64,000 nucleotides of DNA from Stenotrophomonas indicatrix (GTDB lineage Bacteria > Pseudomonadota > Gammaproteobacteria > Xanthomonadales > Xanthomonadaceae). The position numbers and the translations under genes were made by a program. The notes below the pieces were generated by a model, which did no database searches, was not told where the DNA came from, and saw only the letters and a list, made by a program, of their open reading frames with translations. The stretch covers positions 868,001 to 932,000 of the forward strand of contig NZ_PEJS01000001.1 in assembly GCF_002750975.1 (NCBI RefSeq), in the 5' to 3' direction. Within the stretch, counting starts at the first letter, position 1; the number at the start of each line of letters is the position of its first letter. Of the stretch, positions 16,667 to 30,226 are shown one piece after another.

Positions 16667-17116
16667 ATGATAACCAAACCATTCGTTGGCGTACTGTTGA
16701 TGATGTGTGCGGGCGCAGCATCGGCGGCGGCCGCGGTGCCGGAGTGCGTCACCGTCTCGCAGGGCTGGGTACGTCTGCCGCCCAGCCCGACGGCGACGCC
16801 CATGACTGCCGGCTATGGCGTGATCCGTAACGGCTGCTCCATCGCGGTGGCCATCATCGGTGCGCGCAGTGCGAGTTTCGGTGATGTGTCGTTGCACGAG
16901 ACCCGGATCGTCGACGGGGTCAGCCGCATGCGTGCCGTCGAGCGCCTGCCATTGGCGCCGGGCGAACGCGCCGTGCTCAAGCCCGGCGGCCTGCACCTGA
17001 TGTTGATGGACGGCAGGCGCGCATTGGAGGAGGGGCAGCCTGTGTGGCTGCAGGTGCAACTGGAGGGGGGCACCGAAGTCAGCACGGCCCTGATAGTGCG
17101 CAAGGCCGCGCCGTAA
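16667..17116 (+). CDS. PCuAC-type periplasmic copper chaperone
   Basis: A 149-residue exported protein with a signal peptide (FVGVLLMMCAGAASAAAA). It carries the full copper motif H-x10-M-x21-H-x-M: H77, M88, H110 and M112 (segments SLHETRIVDGVSRM and GGLHLMLM). Family members bind Cu(I) in the periplasm and deliver it to the CuA centre of cytochrome c oxidase. The usual partner Sco/SenC is not adjacent. The two extra cysteines C27 and C57 may form a disulfide. The gene is followed by several SMAG repeats. Confidence 0.9.
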   Translation: MITKPFVGVLLMMCAGAASAAAAVPECVTVSQGWVRLPPSPTATPMTAGYGVIRNGCSIAVAIIGARSASFGDVSLHETRIVDGVSRMRAVERLPLAPGERAVLKPGGLHLMLMDGRRALEEGQPVWLQVQLEGGTEVSTALIVRKAAP

Positions 17117-17130
17117 CGCGGCGCTCGTTC

Positions 17131-17275
17131 CGCCGGGCATGGCCCGGCGCTACCCAGGCATCACTGCCGAATCGACATCGGTAGCGCCGGGCCATGCCCG
17201 GCGAGCGCGCAGCGCGGGGGGCTTAATCGGTAGCGCCGGGCCATGCCCGGCGAGCGCGCAGCGCGGTGAGGCTTA
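17131..17275. repeat. Cluster of three SMAG repeats, two in tandem
   Basis: One inverted unit (cgccgggcatggcccggcgc, 17131-17154) is followed by two direct 49-bp units starting atcggtagcgccgggccatg (17177-17225 and 17226-17274). The tandem units are nearly identical through gcgcagcgcgg. The last bases of the second unit supply the TAA stop of the convergent gene at 17273, so repeat and gene have merged ends. Confidence 0.85.
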
Positions 17276-17998
17276 CGACCAGTCGTACGAGAACAGCACC
17301 GTGCGGCTTTCCGGCTCGTACAGCATCACGATCGCATCGGCACCGGTTGCACACCAGTTGTAGCCGGCCACTTCGGCCACGGCGAAGAACTTGTGGCCAT
17401 CGCGGGTGATGATCGCGCGCTCGGCATCGTCCGGCGCATGCCGGTCGTCGGCAGCCTCGGTGAACGCCAGTGCGAAGGCGGCCGGAATCTCCGCGGTTTC
17501 GATCCAGTTGCCGGTCGAGATCTGCCCGCCCAGCACATCGAGGTACGCCTGCTCGCCGGGCTCGCCGTCGCCATAGCGCGAATAGCTGGCCAGGCGTCCA
17601 TGCTGCTGGAAGTACGCATGTGCCTTGCTGTAGCTCCCGCGCATCTCCGTGATGTGCTCCAGCGCGTCTTTGTCCTGCATCTGGTCGCCGATGAAGTAGC
17701 CCTCCTCACCGAGAAAGCGCATGCGGTTGTCGGCGGTCAATTCAAAAGCGATCCAGTTGGTGCCGGTGAACGCGTTGTGGTGTTCTTCGGTGGCTTCGCC
17801 GATGCAGCCTTCATAGGGCTCGATCGGACACAGCAGGGTCGCGGCCTGGCCGGCCAGTTCCGGGCGCAGCACGCCGAGGTCGATCTTCAGCAGCGGCAGC
17901 AGATGCTGGCCAAGCCAGGCCTGGTCATCGGGGAATACGTCGGCGGGGAAGGGGACCATGCCGGGCAGCAGGTCGCGCAGTTCGGTCTGGTGGATCAT
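17273..17998 (-). CDS. Hypothetical cytosolic protein
   Basis: A 241-residue protein that I do not recognise. It has no signal peptide or membrane segment, is acidic and contains many aromatic residues, e.g. CIGEATEEHHNAFTGTNWIA and MRFLGEEGYFIGDQMQDKDA. Codon use is ordinary for this genome, and its reading frame is well supported by third-position GC. It stands alone between SMAG clusters, with its stop codon inside a repeat. It starts at an ATG without a strong ribosome site. Confidence 0.75.
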   Translation of the reverse strand: MIHQTELRDLLPGMVPFPADVFPDDQAWLGQHLLPLLKIDLGVLRPELAGQAATLLCPIEPYEGCIGEATEEHHNAFTGTNWIAFELTADNRMRFLGEEGYFIGDQMQDKDALEHITEMRGSYSKAHAYFQQHGRLASYSRYGDGEPGEQAYLDVLGGQISTGNWIETAEIPAAFALAFTEAADDRHAPDDAERAIITRDGHKFFAVAEVAGYNWCATGADAIVMLYEPESRTVLFSYDWS

Positions 17999-18019
17999 GT
18001 CAGTCCTTTGATGTGGAAC

Positions 18020-18072
18020 GGTATCGCCGGGCCATGCCCGGCGGGCCGGTGCCGACCAAGGTCGGCATCTAC
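18020..18072. repeat. SMAG unit plus second hairpin
   Basis: The unit ggtatcgccgggccatgccc(ggcg) at 18020-18043 is followed at once by a different inverted repeat, gtgccgaccaaggtcggcat (18049-18068), ending tacc. Both lie between the stop of the thioesterase gene and the start of the preceding hypothetical gene, on the same strand, and probably end the uvrA-thioesterase transcript. Confidence 0.75.
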
Positions 18073-18080
18073 CAGTTGTG

Positions 18081-18487
18081 TCAGCTCGACGCGTTGCGGA
18101 TCGCGTCCGGCAGCGGCGCGCTCTTGCCGGTCTGCGTGTCCATCCAGACCACCACCACGTTGCCGTCCGAATACAGCTTCGACTCGTCCTGCTGGTCGAC
18201 GATGCGATGACCGATGGTCACGCTGCTGTTGCCCAGGCGCTCGACGAACAGCTCGACCAGGATGTCGTTGGGCCACACGATCGGCAACCGGTAGTTGACG
18301 TTGGTGGCAGCCACCACCGGTGCGATGCGATCGGTCATCGACACGCCTTCCACGCCCAGCATCCAGCGCACGCGCGCCTCTTCCAGGTAGGAGATGTACT
18401 TGGCGTTGTTGACGTGGCCCATGCTGTCCATGTCACGCCAGCGCACGCTGATCGGAATGCGGGCCAGGATCTTGTGTTCGCTGCTCA

Positions 18488-18488
<1 letters not shown>
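18081..18488 (-). CDS. Hot-dog acyl-CoA thioesterase (YbgC/4HBT type)
   Basis: A 135-residue single hot-dog thioesterase. The 4HBT catalytic region RWRDMDSMGHVNNAKYISYL contains the D-x3-G-H-V-x-N motif with its active-site aspartate. A second strand block follows (VAATNVNYRLPIVWPNDILV, then GNSSVTIGHRIVDQ). It probably cleaves short-chain or aromatic acyl-CoA. Its ATG shares one base with the uvrA stop (TGATG), so it is translated as the second gene of the uvrA transcript, a pairing with no obvious functional logic. Confidence 0.9.
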
Positions 18489-21484
<2,996 letters not shown>

Positions 21485-21621
21485 GGGGAATCCGGTTGTG
21501 GGGGCGTGGCTGGGCCGCCGGGCCAGCGATAGGGCGGCAATCGGTCAGCCTACCGAGGTGACCAGATGGGGGCAATGGGCGACAATGCCAGCCCGGTGTC
21601 TCACCCGGTGAGACCGCCTGT

Positions 21622-21676
21622 CAGGCAGGGGTCAGATCCCTTTTCACCGTGTGAAAAGGGATCTGACCCCTGCCTG
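21622..21676. repeat. Long perfect palindrome, 26-bp arms
   Basis: The arm caggcaggggtcagatccct(tttcac) at 21622-21647 pairs perfectly with 21651-21676 around the three-base loop cgt. Its core ggggtc-gatcccttttc recurs in the palindrome at 23704-23744 with one change. It lies between uvrA and the rplU promoter. It could stop readthrough, but the stem lacks a T-run; a dispersed repeat is more likely. Confidence 0.85.
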
Positions 21677-21705
21677 GGGGCCCCCGGGCCGTTCAGGGGG
21701 TTGAC

Positions 21706-21735
21706 TTGACCCGTCCGGGCCCCTCTGCGTACAAT
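21706..21735 (+). promoter_or_regulatory. Sigma70 promoter of rplU-rpmA
   Basis: A -35 box ttgacc (21706-21711; five of six matches) and a -10 box tacaat (21730-21735; five of six) are separated by 18 bp. The predicted transcript starts near 21742, leaving a ~60-base leader before rplU. A second ttgact at 21701 overlaps the -35 but would give a 23-bp spacer. Confidence 0.8.
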
Positions 21736-21801
21736 CCCGCTCCTGTCCGCCCTCGACGGCGGCAGTCCATAGACCACAATAACTACAGAGGAAGTCTGGT
21801 C

Positions 21802-22119
21802 ATGTACGCAGTACTGGTCACCGGCGGTAAGCAATACCGCGTGGCGCAGGGCGAAAAGCTCCGCATTGAAAAGCTCGAAGTCGAAGTCGGCAGCGAGATC
21901 AAGTTCGACAACATCCTGCTGCTCGGCGACAGCGATGGCATCAAGATCGGCGACGCCCTGAGCGGCGCTGCGGTCACCGCCACCGTCCTGTCCCAGGGTC
22001 GTGCTGACAAGGTCCGGATCATCAAGTTCCGTCGCCGTAAGCACCACATGAAGCGCCAGGGTCACCGTCAGTACTACACCGAAATCGAGATCACCGGCAT
22101 TGCCGGTGGCAGCAAGTAA
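21802..22119 (+). CDS. rplU: 50S ribosomal protein L21
   Basis: A 105-residue ribosomal protein of the large subunit. It begins [20 protein letters not shown] and ends with the conserved basic [20 protein letters not shown] block that contacts 23S rRNA. A GAGGAAG ribosome site precedes the ATG. The frame is open 32 codons upstream, but that part overlaps the promoter. It is first of the rplU-rpmA operon, 11 bases before rpmA. Confidence 0.98.
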   Translation: MYAVLVTGGKQYRVAQGEKLRIEKLEVEVGSEIKFDNILLLGDSDGIKIGDALSGAAVTATVLSQGRADKVRIIKFRRRKHHMKRQGHRQYYTEIEITGIAGGSK

Positions 22120-22130
22120 GGAGATAGGTC

Positions 22131-22394
22131 ATGGCACATAAAAAAGGCGTAGGCTCTTCGCGCAACGGTCGCGACTCCAACCCGAAGTACCTCGGCGTCA
22201 AGATCTTCGGCGGCCAGGCCATCGAAGCAGGCAACATCATCGTGCGTCAGCGCGGCACCCAGTTCCACCCGGGTACCGGCGTTGGCCTCGGCCGTGACCA
22301 CACCCTGTTCGCCCTGACGGACGGCAAGGTGGAGTTCACCGTGAAGGGCCCGAAGAAGCGTCGCACCGTCAGCGTCGTCTCGGTCGAAGCCTGA
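22131..22394 (+). CDS. rpmA: 50S ribosomal protein L27
   Basis: An 87-residue ribosomal protein; its N terminus [20 protein letters not shown] reaches the peptidyl-transferase centre. It has the conserved [20 protein letters not shown] segment. The family starts directly with MAHKK, so there is no Firmicutes-type cleavable leader. An AAGGAGAT ribosome site lies between rplU and its ATG. A terminator follows 66 bp downstream. Confidence 0.98.
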   Translation: MAHKKGVGSSRNGRDSNPKYLGVKIFGGQAIEAGNIIVRQRGTQFHPGTGVGLGRDHTLFALTDGKVEFTVKGPKKRRTVSVVSVEA

Positions 22395-22460
22395 TAAGGC
22401 TGCGTCCGGCGCCCATGCCTCGGCATGGCCGTGCTGGATGAAGAGCTCGCTGCATGAAGA

Positions 22461-22484
22461 GCCCCGCTTCGGCGGGGCTTTTCG
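22461..22484 (+). terminator. Terminator after rpmA
   Basis: A 7-bp stem (gccccgc / gcggggc) with a UUCG-type tetraloop is followed by ttttcgtt. It separates the ribosomal operon from obgE, although part of the transcription may read through. Confidence 0.8.
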
Positions 22485-22500
22485 TTGGAATCAATGGTAA

Positions 22501-23643
<1,143 letters not shown>

Positions 23644-23663
23644 TGCCGTTGTGGTTCCCGCGA

Positions 23664-23691
23664 AAAACCCGGCTTCGGCCGGGTTTTTTGT
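23664..23691 (+). terminator. Terminator after obgE
   Basis: The hairpin aacccggcttcggccgggtt is followed by tttttg. It lies 21 bp after the obgE stop codon and has flanking A and T runs (aaaaaccc...gggttttttg). Confidence 0.9.
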
Positions 23692-23703
23692 TGGCGGCCG
23701 AAT

Positions 23704-23744
23704 GGGGTCGGATCCCTTTTCCTGTGGAAAAGGGATCCGACCCC
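23704..23744. repeat. Perfect palindrome, 19-bp arms, related to 21622-21676
   Basis: The arm ggggtcggatcccttttcc (23704-23722) pairs perfectly with 23726-23744 around loop tgt. The first 18 bases match the inner part of the arm at 21622 with one substitution (g for a), compensated on the other arm. It sits between the terminators of the convergent obgE and rpsT genes. Confidence 0.85.
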
Positions 23745-23766
23745 GGGCATCGCAAGATTGCAGGCA

Positions 23767-23797
23767 ACAAAAAACCCGGCCGAAGCCGGGCTTTTGC
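23767..23797 (-). terminator. Terminator after rpsT
   Basis: Read on the minus strand, a hairpin of gcccggcttcggccgggt type is followed by a T-run (ttttttgttg). It lies 37 bp after the rpsT stop codon and shares the cccggcttcggccggg core with the obgE terminator. Confidence 0.88.
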
Positions 23798-23833
23798 GTG
23801 CTGCCGGAGCCGGGGCTCCAGCAACCAACCGGA

Positions 23834-24103
23834 TCAGGCGGCCTGGAGGGCCTTGATGCGGTCGTTCAGGCGGCTCTTGTGGCGAGCAGCCTTGTTCTTG
23901 TGGATCAGGCCACGCGCGCTGAAACGATCCAGGATCGGCTGGGCAACGGCGAAGGCGGCTTGAGCGCCGGCGGCATCGTTGGCGTCCAGCGCCTTGATCA
24001 CTTTCTTGACAGCGGTGCGCAGCATCGAGCGCTGAGCCACGTTGCGCGCGTTGCGCACGACGGTCTGCTTGGCGCGCTTCTTGGCGGACTTGATATTGGC
24101 CAC
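23834..24103 (-). CDS. rpsT: 30S ribosomal protein S20
   Basis: An 89-residue basic helical protein of the small subunit. It starts [20 protein letters not shown] and ends [20 protein letters not shown]. It binds 16S rRNA helices 9 and 44. It is a single gene with its own promoter and terminator, divergent from murJ, a gene order seen widely in gammaproteobacteria. Confidence 0.98.
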   Translation of the reverse strand: MANIKSAKKRAKQTVVRNARNVAQRSMLRTAVKKVIKALDANDAAGAQAAFAVAQPILDRFSARGLIHKNKAARHKSRLNDRIKALQAA

Positions 24104-24151
24104 GGTGGTGGTTTCCTGAAAAATCGGTGTTATGGGAACAGCAAGCTAGCT

Positions 24152-24180
24152 AGTATGATGGCGTAAGAAATGTACGTCAA
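24152..24180 (-). promoter_or_regulatory. Promoter of rpsT
   Basis: On the minus strand, ttgacg (24180-24175) and catact (24157-24152) are separated by 17 bp. This gives four to five matches per box and a leader of about 40 bases to the rpsT ATG. Confidence 0.6.
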
Positions 24181-24204
24181 GTCGATTGTCAAGAGGGACG
24201 TTGA

Positions 24205-25824
24205 GTGAGTTCACCCAAGATGTTGCGGGGCCTGCTGTCGTTCAGCAGCATGACCATGGTCTCGCGGGTTCTCGGCCTGGTCCGGGACCAGGTGGTGACC
24301 TCGACCTTCGGCACCAACGCCATCACCGATGCTTTCTGGGTCGCCTTCAGGATACCCAATTTCCTGCGCCGGCTGTTCGCCGAGGGTTCCTTTGCCACCG
24401 CATTCGTGCCGGTGTTCACCGAGGTGAAGGAAACCCGCAGCCACGCCGAGCTGCGTGAACTGATGGCCCGCACCGCCGGCACCCTGGGCGGCGTGCTGAT
24501 GCTGGTCACCGCGCTGGCGCTGATCTTCGCCCCGCAGCTGGCCTCGGTCTTCTCCAGTGGGGTGGATACCGACCCGGCCAAGCAGGGCCTGCTGGTCGAC
24601 CTGTTCCGCCTGACCTTCCCGTTCCTGCTGTTCGTCTCGCTGACCGCCCTGGCCGGCGGTGCGCTGAACAGTTTCCAGCGCTTCGCGATGCCGGCGCTGA
24701 CCCCGGTCATCCTCAACCTGTGCATGATCGCCGGCGCACTGTGGCTGGCGCCGCGGCTGGGTGGCACCCCGGAAAAGCAGATCCTCGCCCTGGGCTGGGC
24801 CGTGCTGGCCGCCGGCCTGCTGCAGCTGCTGTTCCAGCTGCCTTCGTTGAAGGGCATCGACCTGCTGACCCTGCCGCGCTGGGGCTGGAACCATCCGGGC
24901 GTGCGCAAGGTGATGACGCTGATGGTACCGACCCTGTTCGGTTCGTCGGTGGCGCAGATCAACCTGCTGCTGGACACCGTCATCGCCGCCAAGCTGACCG
25001 ATGGCTCGCAGTCCTGGCTGTCGCTGGCCGACCGCTTCCTGGAGCTGCCGCTGGGTGTGTTCGGCGTGGCCCTGGGCACGGTGATCCTGCCGGCGCTGGC
25101 ACGGCACCACGTCAGCACCGACCGCGAAGGCTTCTCGCGCTCGCTGGACTGGGGCCTGCGCATGACCCTGCTGATCTCGGTGCCGGCCATGCTCGGCCTG
25201 CTGCTGCTGGCCGAACCGCTGATCTCCACGATCTTCCAGCACGGCCAGTTCACCGCCTTCGACACCCGCATGACGGCGCTGTCGGTGTACGGCCTGAGCT
25301 TCGGCCTGCCGGCGTTCGCGCTGCTGAAGGTGGTGCTGCCGGCGTTCTACGCTCGCCAGGACACCAGGACGCCGGTGCGCGCCGGTGTCGCCGCGCTGGT
25401 GGCCAACATGGTGTTCAACTTCGCGCTGCTGGCGGTGCTGTACCAGGTGATGGTGCCCGATGAGCTGAAGGCGCAGGGGGTGATGGCGGCGCTGGGCAAG
25501 CAGCCCGGCCTGCACCTGGCGCTGGGCATCGCCAGCGCGCTGTCCAGTTACCTGAACCTGGGGCTGCTCTGGTACTGGCTGGGCAAGACCGATGTCTACC
25601 AGCGGCGGCCGGGCTGGGGCGGCTACCTGCTGCGCCTGTTGCTGGCGTGCACGGCGATGGTCGGCGTGCTGCTGGCCCTGCTGTACTGGCTGCCGGGCTT
25701 CTCGTCGATGGGCGTGTGGGAACGGATCGGCGCGCTCGGCCTGCTGGTCGGCGGTGGCGGGCTGACCTATCTGCTTGCGATGGTGGCGATGGGCTTCCGT
25801 CCGCGCGATCTGCGTGGGCATTGA
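24205..25824 (+). CDS. murJ: Lipid II flippase MurJ
   Basis: A 539-residue integral membrane protein of the MOP superfamily with about 14 transmembrane helices. It flips lipid II across the inner membrane for peptidoglycan synthesis. Conserved motifs: MTMVSRVLGLVRDQVVTSTF, TDAFWVAFRIPNFLRRLFAE, GSFATAFVPVF and LPAFYARQDTRTPVRAGV; the functional arginines near R18/R24 are present. The GTG start is chosen for its AGAGGG site seven bases upstream; the next ATG would remove only five residues. It is followed by ribF after 75 bp. Confidence 0.96.
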   Translation: MSSPKMLRGLLSFSSMTMVSRVLGLVRDQVVTSTFGTNAITDAFWVAFRIPNFLRRLFAEGSFATAFVPVFTEVKETRSHAELRELMARTAGTLGGVLMLVTALALIFAPQLASVFSSGVDTDPAKQGLLVDLFRLTFPFLLFVSLTALAGGALNSFQRFAMPALTPVILNLCMIAGALWLAPRLGGTPEKQILALGWAVLAAGLLQLLFQLPSLKGIDLLTLPRWGWNHPGVRKVMTLMVPTLFGSSVAQINLLLDTVIAAKLTDGSQSWLSLADRFLELPLGVFGVALGTVILPALARHHVSTDREGFSRSLDWGLRMTLLISVPAMLGLLLLAEPLISTIFQHGQFTAFDTRMTALSVYGLSFGLPAFALLKVVLPAFYARQDTRTPVRAGVAALVANMVFNFALLAVLYQVMVPDELKAQGVMAALGKQPGLHLALGIASALSSYLNLGLLWYWLGKTDVYQRRPGWGGYLLRLLLACTAMVGVLLALLYWLPGFSSMGVWERIGALGLLVGGGGLTYLLAMVAMGFRPRDLRGH

Positions 25825-25899
25825 TCGTGGCTCCCGGCGGCTATACTTCAGGGTTACACCATTGAAGGGGCGGGCTTCGGCCGGCCGGAACGAGAGTTG

Positions 25900-26847
25900 A
25901 TGAGCAGGCTGTTCAGAAGCGTCGAGGGCGGGGAGCTGTTCCCCAACGGAAGCGTGGTCTGCATCGGTGCATTCGACGGCCTCCACCTGGGCCATCGTGC
26001 GCTGGTGCGGCACGCGGTCGCGCGTGCGCGCGCCTTGGGTGTGGCTGCGGTGGCGGTGGCCTTCGAGCCCTTGCCGCGTGAGTTCTTCGCCCAGGGTACG
26101 CCGCCGCCGCGGTTGACCCTGGCACGCAGCAAGGTCGAGATCCTGCACGAACTGGGCGTTGATGCGATCGGCCTGCTGCGCTTCGACGCGGCGATGGCGG
26201 CGATGCCCGCTGAAACCTTCGTGCGCCAGCTGCTGGCGCAGCGCCTGAATGCCCGCGAGGTGTGGATCGGGCCGGAGTTCTGTTTCGGCAACCGTCGCCG
26301 TGGCGATCTGGCCCTGCTGCAGGCGCTGGGCGCCGAGCTCGGTTTCAGCGCCGGCGAGATCGAAGCGGTCGACCTGCATGGTGACCGCATCTCCAGCACC
26401 CGTATCCGCCAGCTGCTGCAGGAAGGCGACTTCGTCCGCGTCGGCGACCTGCTCGGTCGCCCGTACTCGATCAGCGGGCGGGTCGTGCGCGGGCGCCAGC
26501 TCGGCCGTACGCTGGGATTCCCCACCGCCAACCTGCGTTTCCCGAAGACCCCGGCACTGTCGGGCATCTACGCGACCTGGGTGCACGGGGTGTTCGACCA
26601 GCCGTGGCCGTCGGTGTCCAGTTTCGGTACCCGGCCGACCGTGGACGGCGTGGAGCCGCTGCTGGAGGCGCACCTGTTTGATTTCCAGGGCGACCTGTAC
26701 GGGCGTCACATCGAAGTCGAATTCGTTGCCAAACTGCGTGACGAAGAGAAATTCAACGATCTGGCGGCGCTGACCGACCAGATGCACCGCGACGCCGAAC
26801 AGGCGCGTGCCATCCTTTCCGAACATAGATTGCGAGCCACTGCGTGA
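25900..26847 (+). CDS. ribF: Bifunctional riboflavin kinase/FAD synthetase
   Basis: A 315-residue enzyme that phosphorylates riboflavin to FMN and adenylates FMN to FAD. The N-terminal FAD-synthetase part has the nucleotidyltransferase motif [14 protein letters not shown] (H-x-G-H) and the segment [14 protein letters not shown]. The C-terminal kinase part has [29 protein letters not shown] and a GIYATWV strand, with the catalytic glutamate in [14 protein letters not shown]. The ATG follows an in-frame TTG by one codon. Its stop overlaps the ileS GTG start (GTGA). No FMN riboswitch is seen upstream. Confidence 0.96.
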   Translation: MSRLFRSVEGGELFPNGSVVCIGAFDGLHLGHRALVRHAVARARALGVAAVAVAFEPLPREFFAQGTPPPRLTLARSKVEILHELGVDAIGLLRFDAAMAAMPAETFVRQLLAQRLNAREVWIGPEFCFGNRRRGDLALLQALGAELGFSAGEIEAVDLHGDRISSTRIRQLLQEGDFVRVGDLLGRPYSISGRVVRGRQLGRTLGFPTANLRFPKTPALSGIYATWVHGVFDQPWPSVSSFGTRPTVDGVEPLLEAHLFDFQGDLYGRHIEVEFVAKLRDEEKFNDLAALTDQMHRDAEQARAILSEHRLRATA

Positions 26848-29675
26848 GCCAGGACTACAAGACCACCCTCAACCTGCCGGCCACCGAATTCCCGATGCGC
26901 GGCGACCTGCCCAAGCGCGAGCCGGGCATTCTGGCGCGCTGGGAAGAGCAGGGGCTCTACCAGCAGCTGCGCGACAACGCCGCCGGCCGCCCGCTGTTCG
27001 TGCTGCATGACGGCCCGCCGTACGCCAATGCGCGCATCCACCTGGGCCATGCGGTCAACAAGATCCTCAAGGACATCATCGTCAAGTCGCGCTACCTGGC
27101 CGGCTTCGATGCGCCCTATGTGCCGGGCTGGGACTGCCATGGCCTGCCGATCGAAATCGCGGTGGAAAAGAAGTGGGGCAAGGTCGGGGTGAAGCTCGAT
27201 GCGGTCGCGTTCCGGCAGAAGTGCCGCGAGTTCGCCGAGGAGCAGATCGACATCCAGCGCGCCGACTTCAAGCGCCTGGGCGTCACCGGCGACTGGGACA
27301 ACCCGTACAAGACCCTGAGCTTCGATTTCGAGGCCAACGAGATCCGCGCGCTGTCCAAGGTCATCGCCAACGGCCACCTGCTGCGCGGCGCCAAGCCGGT
27401 GTACTGGTGCTTCGACTGCGGTTCGGCGCTGGCCGAGGCCGAGATCGAATACCAGGAAAAGACCTCGCCGGCGATCGACGTGGCCTACACCGCGCGCGAT
27501 GCGCAGGCCGTGGCGCAGGCGTTCGGCGTAAGCGTGCCGGCCGACGTGGAAGTGGCCGTGCCGATCTGGACCACCACCCCGTGGACGCTGCCGGCCTCGC
27601 TGGCGGTATCGCTGGGCGCGGACATCCGCTACGTGCTGGCCGAAGGCCCGGCGCACAACGGCAAGCGCCGTTGGCTGGTGCTGGCCGCTGCACTGGCCGA
27701 GCGCTCGCTGCAGCGCTACGGCGTGGACGCGGTGGTGCTGCACGGTGAGGCCGAAGGTTCGGCGCTGGAAAACCAGCTGCTGATCCATCCGTTCTACCCG
27801 GAGCGCGAGATCCTCGTGCTCAATGGCGAACACGTGTCCGACGAGGACGGTACCGGTGCGGTGCATACCGCCCCCGGCCACGGCCAGGAAGACTACGTGG
27901 TCAGCCAGAAGTACGGCCTGCTGGACAAGTACAACGCCGGCCAGGTGACCCCGGTTGACGGCCGTGGCGTATACCTGGAATCGACCCCGCCAGCAGGCGA
28001 GGTGGTGCTGGCGGGCCAGCACCTGTGGAAGGCGCAGGAGGCGATCGTGCAGGTGTTGCGCGACAGCGGCGCGCTGCTGGCCTTCGTCGAGATCCGCCAC
28101 AGCTACCCGCACTGCTGGCGGCACAAAACGCCGGTGGTGTTCCGCGCCACGCCGCAGTGGTTCATCTCGATGGACAAGGCCAACCTGCGCAGCGATGCGC
28201 TGGCCGCCATCGACACCGTCGGCTGGTTCCCGACGTGGGGCAAGGCGCGCATCCAGAGCATGGTCGACGGCCGCCCGGACTGGACCATCTCGCGCCAGCG
28301 CACGTGGGGCGTGCCGATCGCACTGTTCACCCATCGCCAGACCGGCGAGATCCACCCGCGTTCGGTGGAGCTGATGCAGCAGGTGGCCGACCGCGTCCAG
28401 GCCGAAGGCATCGACGTGTGGTACTCGCTGGACGCGGCCGAACTGCTGGGCGCTGAAGCGGCCGACTACGAGAAGGTCACCGACATCCTCGATGTCTGGT
28501 TCGACTCGGGCGTGACCCACGAAGCGGTGCTGGCTGCCCGTGGCTTCGGCAAGCCGGCCGACCTGTACCTGGAAGGTTCGGACCAGCATCGCGGCTGGTT
28601 CCAGTCCTCGCTGCTGACCGGCGTGGCCATCGACCAGCGCGCGCCGTACAAGCAGTGCCTCACCCACGGTTTCACCGTGGACGAGCACGGCCGCAAGATG
28701 TCCAAGTCGCTGGGCAACGGCATCGAGCCGCAGGAAATCATGAACAAGCTGGGCGCGGACATCCTGCGCCTGTGGATCGCCTCGGCCGACTACAGCAACG
28801 AGATGTCGCTGTCGCAGGAAATCCTCAAGCGCACCGCCGACGCCTACCGTCGCCTGCGCAACACCGCACGCTTCCTGCTGGGCAACCTGGACGGTTTCGA
28901 TCCGGCCCAGCACCTGCGCCCGCTCGACGAGATGGTCGCGCTGGACCGCTGGATCGTGCATCGCGCCTGGGAACTGCAGGAGAAGATCAAGGCCGCGTAT
29001 GACAACTACGACATGGCCGAGATCGTGCAGCTGCTGCTGAACTTCTGCAGCGTGGACCTGGGCTCGCTGTACCTGGACGTGACCAAGGACCGCCTGTACA
29101 CGATGCCGACCGATTCGGATGGTCGTCGTTCGGCGCAGAGCGCGATGTACCACATCGCCGAAGCGTTCACCCGCTGGGTGGCGCCGATCCTGACCTTCAC
29201 CGCCGATGAGCTGTGGGGGTATCTGCCGGGCGACCGTGCCGGCCACGTGCTGTTCACCACCTGGTACGAGGGCCTGGCTCCGCTGCCGGCCGACGCACAG
29301 CTCAACGCGGCCGACTTCGACCAGCTGCTGGCCCTGCGCGAGCAGGTGGCCAAGGTGCTGGAGCCGATGCGCGCCAATGGTGCGATCGGCGCCGCGCTGG
29401 AAGCGGAGATCACCATCGCCGCCAGCGAAGAGCAGGCGACCCGCTGGCAGCCGCTGGCCGATGAACTGCGCTTCCTGTTCATCAGCGGTGACGTGCAGGT
29501 GCGCCCGGCGACCACCGACGAGGTGTTCGTCAGCGCGCAGCCGACGCAGAAAGCCAAGTGCGTGCGCTGCTGGCACCACCGTGCCGACGTTGGCAGCAAT
29601 GCCGACCACCCGGAACTGTGCGGCCGCTGCGTGACCAACGTCGCCGGTGCCGGCGAAGTGCGGAGCTGGTTCTGA
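26844..29675 (+). CDS. ileS: Isoleucyl-tRNA synthetase
   Basis: A 943-residue class I aminoacyl-tRNA synthetase. It has the HIGH motif as [13 protein letters not shown], the KMSKS loop ([14 protein letters not shown]), the CP1 editing domain with [13 protein letters not shown] and the [16 protein letters not shown] site. The C-terminal zinc finger is [13 protein letters not shown] with CGRC. The GTG start overlaps the ribF stop by four bases, and its TGA overlaps the lspA ATG. This is a bacterial-type (mupirocin-sensitive class) IleRS by length and zinc finger. Confidence 0.97.
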   Translation: MSQDYKTTLNLPATEFPMRGDLPKREPGILARWEEQGLYQQLRDNAAGRPLFVLHDGPPYANARIHLGHAVNKILKDIIVKSRYLAGFDAPYVPGWDCHGLPIEIAVEKKWGKVGVKLDAVAFRQKCREFAEEQIDIQRADFKRLGVTGDWDNPYKTLSFDFEANEIRALSKVIANGHLLRGAKPVYWCFDCGSALAEAEIEYQEKTSPAIDVAYTARDAQAVAQAFGVSVPADVEVAVPIWTTTPWTLPASLAVSLGADIRYVLAEGPAHNGKRRWLVLAAALAERSLQRYGVDAVVLHGEAEGSALENQLLIHPFYPEREILVLNGEHVSDEDGTGAVHTAPGHGQEDYVVSQKYGLLDKYNAGQVTPVDGRGVYLESTPPAGEVVLAGQHLWKAQEAIVQVLRDSGALLAFVEIRHSYPHCWRHKTPVVFRATPQWFISMDKANLRSDALAAIDTVGWFPTWGKARIQSMVDGRPDWTISRQRTWGVPIALFTHRQTGEIHPRSVELMQQVADRVQAEGIDVWYSLDAAELLGAEAADYEKVTDILDVWFDSGVTHEAVLAARGFGKPADLYLEGSDQHRGWFQSSLLTGVAIDQRAPYKQCLTHGFTVDEHGRKMSKSLGNGIEPQEIMNKLGADILRLWIASADYSNEMSLSQEILKRTADAYRRLRNTARFLLGNLDGFDPAQHLRPLDEMVALDRWIVHRAWELQEKIKAAYDNYDMAEIVQLLLNFCSVDLGSLYLDVTKDRLYTMPTDSDGRRSAQSAMYHIAEAFTRWVAPILTFTADELWGYLPGDRAGHVLFTTWYEGLAPLPADAQLNAADFDQLLALREQVAKVLEPMRANGAIGAALEAEITIAASEEQATRWQPLADELRFLFISGDVQVRPATTDEVFVSAQPTQKAKCVRCWHHRADVGSNADHPELCGRCVTNVAGAGEVRSWF

Positions 29676-30199
29676 TGGCCGCCGCGCGCCCGCATCCCAA
29701 TGCGCTGATCTGGCTGCTGCTGTCGGCAGTCATCATCGGCCTGGACCAGTGGTCGAAGGCCTGGGTGCTGTCGAGCCTGCCGGAATTCCAGCCGGTGGTG
29801 GTCATCGACGGCTTCTGGAACTGGTACCGCACCTACAACACCGGGGCAGCGTTCAGCTTCCTGAGCGATGCCGGTGGCTGGCAGAAGCACTTCTTCACCG
29901 TGCTGGCGATCGCCATCAGCGGCCTGATGGCCTGGTGGCTGCGTGCTACCGCCCGTGGCAACTGGAAGGCCGCCGTGCCTTATGCGCTGATCATCGGCGG
30001 TGCGATCGGCAACGTGATCGACCGCCAGGTGCATGGTCACGTGGTCGATTTCATCCAGTGGTACGTCGGCGAGCATGCCTGGCCGTCGTTCAACATCGCC
30101 GATTCGGCCATCGTGGTGGGTGCCGTCGGCATCGCCCTGTTCGGCCTGTTCGACGGCAAGTCCGCCAAAAAGGCGGATAATGCCAACCCGAAACCGTAA
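29675..30199 (+). CDS. lspA: Lipoprotein signal peptidase (signal peptidase II)
   Basis: A 174-residue membrane aspartic protease that removes prolipoprotein signal peptides. Four transmembrane helices are visible. The conserved segments are [44 protein letters not shown] (first catalytic D) and [12 protein letters not shown] (second catalytic D). The ATG shares one base with the ileS stop codon. A lysine-rich tail ([15 protein letters not shown]) ends the protein. Confidence 0.97.
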   Translation: MAAARPHPNALIWLLLSAVIIGLDQWSKAWVLSSLPEFQPVVVIDGFWNWYRTYNTGAAFSFLSDAGGWQKHFFTVLAIAISGLMAWWLRATARGNWKAAVPYALIIGGAIGNVIDRQVHGHVVDFIQWYVGEHAWPSFNIADSAIVVGAVGIALFGLFDGKSAKKADNANPKP

Positions 30200-30226
30200 G
30201 CCGGCCGCTGCCGGGAGACTGAACTG

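Noticed and set aside
17177..17275. Possible CRISPR array
   Set aside because: Only two direct units with no unique spacer between them; the units are SMAG repeats. The same applies to 54913-55022. No cas genes are present.
21706..21801. 32-residue N-terminal extension of L21
   Set aside because: L21 starts at [12 protein letters not shown] in all known families, and the extension overlaps the promoter.
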